Assembly: GCA_905215065.1 (NCBI GenBank)
Contig: CAJMOF010000027.1
Location: 1 to 13,654 of the forward strand
Length of the DNA: 13,654 nt
Source: an uncultured bacterium
GTDB taxonomy: Bacteria; Actinomycetota; Coriobacteriia; Coriobacteriales; Coriobacteriaceae
Direction: 5' to 3'
The stretch's first letter is position 1; the number at the start of each line of letters is the position of its first letter. The notes under the pieces were generated by a model that saw only the letters and a list, made by a program, of their open reading frames with translations, was not told the DNA's origin and did no database searches. Shown one piece after another: positions 7,672 through 13,025 of this stretch. A program made the position numbers and the translations under genes.

Positions 7672-7734
7672 TGCGGGTTAGCACATACAGCTAGCCCGTA
7701 CGATAACGGGCGGCTGATGAAGATGAGGGCCGTC
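7634..7734 (+). promoter_or_regulatory. Alternative leader hairpins of the putative cstA attenuator
   Basis: Four consecutive pairings compete with each other. 1:2 is CGCATCAG (7634-7641) with CTGATGCG (7668-7675). 2:3 is 7672-7682 with 7690-7700, 11 bp with two wobbles. 3:4 is GCCCGT (7694-7699) with ACGGGC (7706-7711). 4:5 is GGCGGCT (7709-7715) with GGCCGTC (7728-7734), 7 bp with two wobbles. Segment 5 is also the left arm of the terminator. Inferred logic: a ribosome stalled on the early Ile/Val codons frees segment 2, 2:3 forms, 4:5 blocks the terminator, and cstA is read. A ribosome reaching the stop covers segment 2, so 3:4 and then the terminator form. Confidence 0.55.
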
Positions 7735-7761
7735 GAGCGCAACCGACGGCCCTCATTTTTT
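7723..7761 (+). terminator. Terminator (attenuator) between the promoter and cstA
   Basis: A perfect 13-bp stem, ATGAGGGCCGTCG (7723-7735) with 7744-7756, closes an 8-nt loop AGCGCAAC and ends in six T residues (7756-7761). It lies 36 bases before the cstA ATG and downstream of the only good promoter, so it would block cstA unless antagonised. Confidence 0.9.
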
Positions 7762-7796
7762 ATGTCTAGGAAGTTCTTTTTAGAGGAGGAAATGTA

Positions 7797-9686
7797 ATGA
7801 ACGGAGTTTTGCTCATGGTTGTGGCCGCGGCGGTGCTCGCCTGTGGCTATCTGGGCTACGGCCGCTGGCTGGCCAACAAGTGGGGCGTTGACAAAGAGGC
7901 CCTCACGCCGGCCAAGCGCATGAAGGACGGCAAGAGCTTCTCGCCCGTCTCCGCCTTTACCGCGTTCTCGCACCAGTTCAGCTCGATCTGCGGTGCTGGC
8001 CCTGTCACGGGTACGATCGTCGCCATGGCCTTTGGCTGGCTGCCCGTCGTGCTCTGGGTCCTCGTCGGCGGCATCTTCTTTGGCGCCGTCCACGACTTTG
8101 GTGCTCTGTACGCTTCGATGAAGAACAACGGCAAGTCGCTCGCTCAGCTCATCGAGAAGTACATCGGCAAGACCGGCCGTCGCCTGTTCCTGCTGTTCTG
8201 CTGGCTGTTCTGCATCATCGTCATCGCCGCTTTCACCGACATGGTCTGCAAGACGTTCATGTTCACCCCGGCCGTTGACGCTTCTGGTGCTGCTACCGGT
8301 GCTATCGACTTCACCAAGTCCTATGCCGCTGGCTGCGCTGGCACCATCTCCATCCTGTTCACCTTCGTCGCTATCGCCTTTGGTTGGGCCCAGAAGAAGT
8401 TCAACCTCACCGGCGCTGCCGAGTTCGTCACCGGCGTGGTCCTCATGGTTCTCATGTTCGCCGTCGGTATGCAGTTCCCGGTCTACCTGGATAAGTTCCA
8501 GTGGTTCGCCGTCGTCATGGTCTACCTGGTCTTTGCTGGCGCCATGCCCATCCAGATGCTCAAGACCCCGCGTGACTACCTCACTTCCATCATGATGATC
8601 GTCATGATCGTTTGCGCTGTCCTCGGTATCGTCGTCCTGGGCGTCAACGGTCAGGCCACTATCACCGCTCCGGTCTTCACCGGCTTCTCCACTGCCTCCG
8701 GCATGATGTTCCCGGTCCTGTTTGTCTCCGTTGCCTGCGGTGCTCTCTCCGGTTTCCACAGCCTCGTTTCTTCCGGCACCTCTTCTAAGCAGGTCGAGAA
8801 GGAGCAGGACGCCGTCAAGGTCGGTTACGGCGCAATGATCGTCGAGTCCTTCGTCGGCATCCTTGCCATCATCGTCGCCGGCATCATGTTCTCCGATATG
8901 AACACCGCCGGTACCGGCGCCCTCAACGCTGGTGTCGCTTCCACCCCGTTCCAGATCTTCGCCGCTGGCATCTCCCGCGGTATGCAGGCCTTCGGTGTTG
9001 ACGGCACGCTCGCTACCGTCTTCATGACCATGAACGTCTCCGCTCTGGCCCTGACCTCGCTCGACGCCGTCGCCCGCATCGCCCGCACCTCGTTCTCCGA
9101 GTTCTTTGCCCAGACCAACGATGCCCTGGCCATCGAGTCCAAGGCCGGCTACATGAAGGTCCTCGGCAACCCCTGGTTCGCCACGGTCGTCACCCTGCTT
9201 CCCGGTCTCGCCCTCGCTTTTGGTGGTTATGCCAACATCTGGCCGCTCTTTGGTGCTTCCAACCAGCTGCTCGGCGGCATGACCATGATCACCCTCGCCG
9301 TGTTCTGCAAGTGCACCGGCCGCAAGGGCTGGATGCTCTACGTGCCCGTCGCCTTCCTGCTCTGCTGCACCTTCACCTCGCTGGTCCAGAGCGCCATGGG
9401 CTGCATGACCGCCGTCCAGGCCTACGGTTTCTTCGGTACCATCCCGGCTACCGCCACCACGGCCGCCGTCTCCGTCGCCGCCACCAAGGGCCTGCAGCTC
9501 GTCTTTGCTGTCCTGCTGATGGTCCTGGGCCTCATCGTCGCCGTCAACTGCCTCAAGGAGTTCTTCGGCAAGGAGGCCGGCTCCATGCCCGACGAGGAGC
9601 CCGAGTGGTCCGAGATGGGCAAGGCCGAGTACGGTCGCGCCGCTGCCGCCGAGGCTCCCGCCGACGCCGAGGCCGCCAAGGCCTAG
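7797..9686 (+). CDS. cstA: CstA-family carbon starvation permease (peptide/pyruvate transporter)
   Basis: A 629-residue polytopic membrane protein, hydrophobic along most of its length. CstA proteins of E. coli are linked to uptake of peptides and pyruvate during carbon starvation; the substrate here is not shown by the sequence. Family blocks are FSHQFSSICGAGPVTG (57-72), the GGIFFGAVHDFG segment, LTSLDAVARIARTSF (about 418-432) and the WPLFGASNQLLGG block (near 485-493). The C-terminal tail from about 600 is Ala/Glu-rich and cytosolic in character. It is shorter than the E. coli protein of about 700 residues. Translation starts at 7797 with a strong GAGGAGGA (7783-7790) and 6-nt spacer; a minimal ATG-TAA at 7792-7797 overlaps the start. 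Codons are strongly biased to GTC, CTC, ATC and GCC, much more than in neighbouring genes, which suggests high expression. It forms a transcript of its own with the leader and its own terminator. Confidence 0.93.
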   Translation: MNGVLLMVVAAAVLACGYLGYGRWLANKWGVDKEALTPAKRMKDGKSFSPVSAFTAFSHQFSSICGAGPVTGTIVAMAFGWLPVVLWVLVGGIFFGAVHDFGALYASMKNNGKSLAQLIEKYIGKTGRRLFLLFCWLFCIIVIAAFTDMVCKTFMFTPAVDASGAATGAIDFTKSYAAGCAGTISILFTFVAIAFGWAQKKFNLTGAAEFVTGVVLMVLMFAVGMQFPVYLDKFQWFAVVMVYLVFAGAMPIQMLKTPRDYLTSIMMIVMIVCAVLGIVVLGVNGQATITAPVFTGFSTASGMMFPVLFVSVACGALSGFHSLVSSGTSSKQVEKEQDAVKVGYGAMIVESFVGILAIIVAGIMFSDMNTAGTGALNAGVASTPFQIFAAGISRGMQAFGVDGTLATVFMTMNVSALALTSLDAVARIARTSFSEFFAQTNDALAIESKAGYMKVLGNPWFATVVTLLPGLALAFGGYANIWPLFGASNQLLGGMTMITLAVFCKCTGRKGWMLYVPVAFLLCCTFTSLVQSAMGCMTAVQAYGFFGTIPATATTAAVSVAATKGLQLVFAVLLMVLGLIVAVNCLKEFFGKEAGSMPDEEPEWSEMGKAEYGRAAAAEAPADAEAAKA

Positions 9687-9725
9687 TCGGTCGGACGGGT
9701 TGAATCTCCCATCTATTTGACTCGG

Positions 9726-9764
9726 AAAGACCGGGTCCGCAATCAAGCGGACCCGGTCTTTTTT
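9726..9764 (+). terminator. Rho-independent terminator of cstA
   Basis: A 15-bp stem, AAAGACCGGGTCCGC (9726-9740) with 9747-9761, closes the loop AATCAA and ends in TTTTTT (9759-9764). It starts 40 bases after the cstA stop and separates cstA from the next gene. Confidence 0.95.
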
Positions 9765-9805
9765 CTTGTGAGAGCAGGTGGTGCAAGGGCGTTCTCGCAG
9801 ATGTT

Positions 9806-9835
9806 TTGCGTGGATAGGCTCGTGCGTTGTACCAT
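9806..9835 (+). promoter_or_regulatory. Weak promoter candidate for the JetD-like gene
   Basis: TTGCGT (9806-9811) and TACCAT (9830-9835) are 18 bp apart and would start transcription near 9842, about 28 nt before the GTG start. The match to consensus is modest, but a promoter is needed because a strong terminator lies just upstream. Confidence 0.35.
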
Positions 9836-9858
9836 ATGGACGTATATGTGTGCATATG
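9833..9858. repeat. Three CATATG-like hexamers at 10-bp spacing
   Basis: CATATG (9833), TATATG (9843) and CATATG (9853) recur exactly every 10 bp, one per helical turn, across the putative -10 region and start site of the next gene. The arrangement would present the same DNA face to a regulator. No regulator is known to me. Confidence 0.4.
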
Positions 9859-9869
9859 AAAGGGGCCCC

Positions 9870-12062
9870 GTGGCCAAGACGGTATATTCCGATAATCAAA
9901 ACAATGTCGATGCTCTGGCTGAGCGCCTGAGCAGCCAGACGTCGCTTTCTGCTGAGCGTGCCAAGCTGGTTGCCTACGACCTGCTTTGCCGCAAGGCGCT
10001 CAAGATCAAGTCGAGCGCGCTGGCGCAGATTTTCCGTTCCGTCGATAAGGAATGCGACACCAAGGCGATGCGCGATGAGCTTATCGAGGCAAATATCGTG
10101 ACCAAGATCGAGGGTAGCGGCATTAACGGGCGCCCGGCGTTCTATACCATCAATGCTGAGATCCGCGATGCCCAGGAGCAGCCTGCCGAGTCCGTCGAAG
10201 ATTTTGTCGTCGAGGATTCCGCTGACGTGCCTGCTGTGGAAGAAGTTGCTCCGCGTGAGCATGTCGATACCGATGAGTTGCTCGATGAGAACGTCGTGCG
10301 CGCCTTTACGGCCAAGGCAGGACGCGGCGGTTTTGGCGGGGGTGGCAAGCGCGATGCGCAGCGCCGCGCCCAGCAGGAGCGCTTCCGTCGCGCCGTTGCT
10401 CAAAAGGGTGAGACGGATGCCGAGGCTGTTGAGAACGAGGTTGCTGCCGAGTCGCAGAAGCCCGCGAAGGAGCAAAAGCCCGTGGAGGCCCAAGAGCCCC
10501 AGCGTCGTCGCGGTGCTCACTTTAAGGCTGCGCAGCAGGATGTCGCGCGTGAGGTTGAAGAGCCTTCCGAGGTTGCAGACGATGTTGAGGAGTCTGCCAA
10601 GAAGGCTCCGGGTTCATGCCGTCCCGGACGTGGTTTTGCGAGGCGCGCGTATCCCGTAAGGCGTCAGGAGAAGGGCGAGCCGGCTTCGACCACTCAGGAC
10701 AAGAAGGCCGAACAAACCGAGAAAACCGTTGAGCCGGCGGCTCGCGAACAGAAGCCTGTTGAGCCGCAGCTTGAGGTTGATGCCGAGGCCAAGGGCGAGC
10801 AGCCTACTGATGAGCAGACGGAGCGGGGCGCGTCGAGCAAGCCTCGCCGCCGTCGCCATCGCGGGGGCCGCAGTTCCCATGCCGAGACTGCAGCCGAGAA
10901 GACCACGCCGCAGGACGAGGATGCGAAGGCCGAGGTTTCTTCGGGGCAGCCTAAGCGTCAGCCGACGAAGGAGAGCAAGTCCGATCGCCCGCAGAAGCAG
11001 GCGTCTATGCCGAAGCGCGAGCTCAATTCCCAAGGCGATTCTAAGCGCAAGTCTCAGAAGAAGCCGGAGTCTGCCGCAGCAGATACTGCTGCCCGGCAGC
11101 CCGAGTCGGCCGTCCGCGGCGAGGTCTCGGCGTTTGCCCTTGCCCGCGTTTTAGGCAGGCAGCTGCTCAAAGTTGTCCCTACGCCTACGGCGCTCTCTAA
11201 GATCAAGGAGCAGCAGACACAGATCGTAAAGGTCGAGGGCAAGGACGGCAAAAAGGCTCCGCAGCGCACTCAGCACAACGAGATGTCCAACCGCAAGATT
11301 GCCGAGGAAATCGCAATCATCCAGGCTTGGATCGAGCAAAACCGAGGTGCCGATACGCCGGCTGCCTCGCGCCGCCAGCGTGCCTACCAGATTTTTAACG
11401 ACGAGAAGGCTTTTGACGGCAAGCACGGTGAGCGCCTAATTCGGCGTATGACCGAAAAGGGCATCAGCATGCAGGCGATTAAGGTCGCCCCCAACCGCCC
11501 CGTGCACTTTACGGGTTTCTTTACGCTGGGCGCCGACAAGCCGTTCATTATGGTCGAGAACCTGGATACCTACGACGAGATCGTCAAGCTGCTGCGTGGC
11601 CGCAAGCACGCCAAGCTCTTTGGCATCAAGGTGGGCGGCGTGATTTTTGGCGGCGGATGCAAGGCGAGCGTCTCGCATGCCCTGGACGATTATCTGGCCG
11701 AGATCGGCTATCGCTTTAACTACGTCTACTACGTGGGCGATATCGACCGCGAGGGCGCGCGTATCGTCGAGCAGGCTCGCAATGCCAATGTGGTTGAGAT
11801 TCGCCTGCATGCCGGCATGTACCGCGCCATGCTCGCCGAGCATAAGCGTCGCGTGAAGGCCGGCGGAGAGTGCGAGCCCGCGGCTGCCAACCAGGGCGTG
11901 CCGCAGAACTTGGCGGCGACGATCAAGGATCTGCCCATGGTCACGCGCGTGCAGTTCCGCAATGTGCTACGTGAAGGCGGGCGCATTCCGCAGGAGATTC
12001 TGATGACCGCCGACTATCGGGATGGCGACTCGGGAAGCTTCGACCGCATGCTTAACAACTAA
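9870..12062 (+). CDS. JetD-like TOPRIM protein with winged-helix N-terminus and long charged linker
   Basis: From the GTG at 9870 (AAAGGGG at 9859-9865) the protein has 730 residues. Residues 1 to about 97 look like a winged-helix DNA-binding unit ending in NGRPAFYTIN. Residues about 98-415 are low complexity, rich in Ala, Glu, Lys, Gln, Pro and Arg, with a glycine/arginine patch near 150 (GRGGFGGGG) and a PRRRRHRGGR segment. The C-terminal third resembles the JetD C-terminal (DUF2220) TOPRIM domain: RAYQIFNDEKAFD, MVENLDTYDEI with Glu563, a VGGVIFGGGCKAS block, and YYVGDIDREGARI with Asp624 and Asp626. The Glu-to-DxD spacing of 61 residues suits a TOPRIM metal site. In Wadjet systems JetD cleaves plasmid DNA beside an SMC-like complex. 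No JetA, JetB or JetC is near, so a chromosomal or RNA-linked role is equally possible. The frame is also open upstream to 9717, but that runs through the cstA terminator. Family assignment is from memory. Confidence 0.72.
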   Translation: MAKTVYSDNQNNVDALAERLSSQTSLSAERAKLVAYDLLCRKALKIKSSALAQIFRSVDKECDTKAMRDELIEANIVTKIEGSGINGRPAFYTINAEIRDAQEQPAESVEDFVVEDSADVPAVEEVAPREHVDTDELLDENVVRAFTAKAGRGGFGGGGKRDAQRRAQQERFRRAVAQKGETDAEAVENEVAAESQKPAKEQKPVEAQEPQRRRGAHFKAAQQDVAREVEEPSEVADDVEESAKKAPGSCRPGRGFARRAYPVRRQEKGEPASTTQDKKAEQTEKTVEPAAREQKPVEPQLEVDAEAKGEQPTDEQTERGASSKPRRRRHRGGRSSHAETAAEKTTPQDEDAKAEVSSGQPKRQPTKESKSDRPQKQASMPKRELNSQGDSKRKSQKKPESAAADTAARQPESAVRGEVSAFALARVLGRQLLKVVPTPTALSKIKEQQTQIVKVEGKDGKKAPQRTQHNEMSNRKIAEEIAIIQAWIEQNRGADTPAASRRQRAYQIFNDEKAFDGKHGERLIRRMTEKGISMQAIKVAPNRPVHFTGFFTLGADKPFIMVENLDTYDEIVKLLRGRKHAKLFGIKVGGVIFGGGCKASVSHALDDYLAEIGYRFNYVYYVGDIDREGARIVEQARNANVVEIRLHAGMYRAMLAEHKRRVKAGGECEPAAANQGVPQNLAATIKDLPMVTRVQFRNVLREGGRIPQEILMTADYRDGDSGSFDRMLNN

Positions 12063-12070
12063 ATTCCGCC

Positions 12071-12207
12071 GGCCCCGGGAGAGCGGGGACACCGGCTTAG
12101 GTTTCCTGCTCTACAGTCCTGCTCACGACGGAGGCCACATTAAGTGGCCTCCTGTTCGTGCGGAACTCGCGATAAACCTAAGCCGGTGTCCCCGCTCTCC
12201 CGGGGCC
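12071..12207. repeat. Palindromic element, copy 3 (core identical to copy 1, 34-bp arms)
   Basis: Arms 12071-12104 and 12174-12207 are perfect 34-bp inverted repeats. The 69-bp core (12105-12173) is identical base for base, and in the same orientation, to the core of copy 1 five kilobases away, yet the arms differ from those of copy 1. The arm shares a loose outer pattern with copy 2 (CCCC, CGGGAG, GCGGG). It begins 8 nt after the stop of the JetD-like gene, much as copy 1 follows tsaD. Confidence 0.92.
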
Positions 12208-12239
12208 TGTCGTGGCTTGGCCGTTGCATGCGGCTCGCT

Positions 12240-12272
12240 TTTCGGAACGGGGCTGACGGACACGTTCCGAAA
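12240..12272. repeat. 10-bp inverted repeat
   Basis: TTTCGGAACG (12240-12249) pairs perfectly with CGTTCCGAAA (12263-12272) around a 13-base loop. No T tract follows on either strand, so a terminator role is doubtful; it may be an operator or a remnant hairpin. The flanking bases 12208-12239 and 12273-12310 show nothing recognisable. Confidence 0.6.
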
Positions 12273-12330
12273 TCTATTACCGTCGCTGTGCAGGGTGTCT
12301 ATAAAGAGCCGTGGCCAAAAAACATCAAAT

Positions 12331-12387
12331 ATGAGTACTGATACTCTTTTAGTAGCAGTAATTTTGACCACATTTAAGGTGATTTGA
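12331..12387 (+). CDS. Possible 18-residue peptide inside the left repeat
   Basis: The frame MSTDTLLVAVILTTFKVI begins within the conserved inverted repeat and is hydrophobic. There is no ribosome site upstream (the sequence is A-rich), so translation is doubtful. It is listed because the opposite repeat begins a related frame (MSTAT). Confidence 0.2.
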   Translation: MSTDTLLVAVILTTFKVI

Positions 12388-12421
12388 CGTGTCGATCGAG
12401 CAGATAAGCTGCCGTATCTCC

Positions 12422-12520
12422 TCAAGTGTTCATTAAAGGAAGACCTTGATGCGAATAAATCTCATTAAGATCTTCTTTTATTAACGAAAATAATGTAGCT
12501 ACAACGGTAGCAGTACTCAT
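12422..12520 (-). CDS. Possible 32-residue peptide inside the right repeat
   Basis: On the minus strand a frame opening MSTATVVATLFSLIKED and ending LPLMNT starts in the right inverted repeat, matching the plus-strand MSTDT frame at its first codons. It has a short hydrophobic start and a charged tail. No Shine-Dalgarno sequence is visible. It resembles a small hydrophobic peptide in size only; I do not assign a function. Confidence 0.22.
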   Translation of the reverse strand: MSTATVVATLFSLIKEDLNEIYSHQGLPLMNT

Positions 12521-12575
12521 ATTTGCCGTTTTTTGACCACAGTCCTTCGGAGAGTCCTCGAAAATAGTCCCGAGC

Positions 12576-12604
12576 CGGCACTTTAGGAACGTCCCTAAGT
12601 GCCG
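12576..12604. repeat. 11-bp hairpin with a single bulge
   Basis: CGGCACTT-T-AGG (12576-12587) pairs with CCTAAGTGCCG (12594-12604) around AACGTC, leaving one bulged T. It lies 35 bases beyond the MITE-like segment. No T run follows on the plus strand. Confidence 0.6.
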
Positions 12605-12607
12605 ACA

Positions 12608-12679
12608 CCGCGTCTGCCTGCGGCGGCCGCGCCCCGCTGCGTCGCTCCGCATCCTTGCGGGTTCGGATCCCTCCGCTTG
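12608..12679 (+). repeat. Direct repeat unit 1, ending in a tRNA T-arm-like fragment
   Basis: This unit opens CCGCGTCTGCCTG, continues CGGCGGCCGCGCCCCGCTGC and ends in GGGTTCGGATCCCTCCG (12659-12675) plus CTTG. The last part equals the tRNA-Gln T-arm sequence with one mismatch, in inverted orientation. Unit 2 repeats it at 12741-12861. Confidence 0.65.
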
Positions 12680-12725
12680 GCGGCGTTGGCTCGATTTGCT
12701 TGACGTGAGGGGCTCTTGGCTGGTG

Positions 12726-12741
12726 TGGGACGGAGGGATTC
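12726..12741 (-). pseudogene. Fragment of tRNA-Gln 3' end
   Basis: TGGGACGGAGGGATTC is an exact 16-bp direct copy of 12917-12932, the acceptor and T-arm part of tRNA-Gln. The rest of a tRNA is missing. It may be an old attachment-site scar. Confidence 0.5.
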
Positions 12742-12861
12742 CGCGTCCGCCTGGTCGGCGGCCGCGCCCCGCTGCGCCGCTTCGCTCCTTGCGTGCTGCG
12801 CTGGAAAACGCTTCGCGTTTCCTCAGCTCCGCACCCTCGCGGGTTCGAATCCCTCCGCTTG
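12741..12861 (+). repeat. Direct repeat unit 2, with internal insertion and T-arm-like end
   Basis: It matches unit 1 at both ends (CCGCGTCCGCCTG and the CGGCGGCCGCGCCCCGCTGC block at the left, the T-arm-like block at the right) but has roughly 45 extra bases in the middle, including a hairpin at 12803-12822. Its end GGGTTCGAATCCCTCCG (12841-12857) is an exact 17-bp inverted copy of the tRNA-Gln T-arm. The remaining bases 12680-12725 show nothing recognisable. Confidence 0.65.
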
Positions 12862-12866
12862 CCCAC

Positions 12867-12903
12867 AAGAAAGCGCCCTGGGCCGTTATAGGCTTAGGGC
12901 GCT
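12867..12903 (-). terminator. Probable terminator of tRNA-Gln (minus strand)
   Basis: On the minus strand AGCGCCCT (12903-12896) pairs with AGGGCGCT (12879-12872), with GCC/GGC continuing the stem inside, and is followed by TTTCTTG. It begins 9 bases past the CCA end of the tRNA. The T tract is imperfect, so efficiency is uncertain. Confidence 0.6.
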
Positions 12904-12912
12904 CAGTTTTAA

Positions 12913-12987
12913 TGGCTGGGACGGAGGGATTCGAACCCCCAACAGCCGGCACCAAAAACCGGAGTTCTACCGTTGAACTACGTCCCA
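12913..12987 (-). tRNA. tRNA-Gln (anticodon UUG)
   Basis: The minus strand folds into a complete cloverleaf of 75 nt with encoded CCA. The acceptor is TGGGACG with CGTCCCA, the D arm is GTTC-AACGGTA-GAAC, and the anticodon stem is CCGGT with GCCGG closing the loop TTTTGGT, giving anticodon TTG. The T arm is GGGGG-TTCGAAT-CCCTC and the discriminator base is G. It lies 38 bases behind the stop of the minus-strand gene upstream and may share its transcript, since no clear promoter is seen in that gap. Confidence 0.95.
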
Positions 12988-13025
12988 ATGTGTGGTGTTG
13001 CCCAAAAGCAACTCGTCTAGTTTAC

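Larger units (their letters stand above)
12311..12540. mobile_element. MITE-like segment with 34-bp terminal inverted repeats
   Basis: The ends 12311-12344 and 12507-12540 are inverted repeats matching at 30 of 34 bases. Both read inward as GTGGYCAAAAAAC, two variable bases, then CAAATATGAGTACTG. Each end is followed by its own hairpin: TACTGATACT with AGTAGCAGTA on the left, GCTAC with GTAGC on the right. The motif GTGGCCAAAA at the left end also pairs with TTTTGACCAC at 12362-12371, so the left 61 bp is itself a hairpin unit. No transposase is present and no target duplication is clear. It could instead be two convergent copies of a small structured RNA or peptide family. Confidence 0.55.

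Noticed and set aside
9717..9869. An earlier start for the JetD-like gene at 9717
   Set aside because: It would place the cstA terminator hairpin inside the coding region, and the extra residues look non-coding; the GTG at 9870 has an adjacent AAAGGGG.
7638..10520. A 960-codon open frame on the minus strand
   Set aside because: It is antisense to cstA and the JetD-like gene. The translation is low-complexity (Asp, Gly, Glu, His) and arises because biased GC-ending codons leave no stops on the opposite strand.
12422..12988. A long minus-strand frame containing GGIRTRE- and GGSNPS-like segments
   Set aside because: It runs through tRNA-Gln and its decayed copies; such peptides are well-known false translations of tRNA T-arm sequence.
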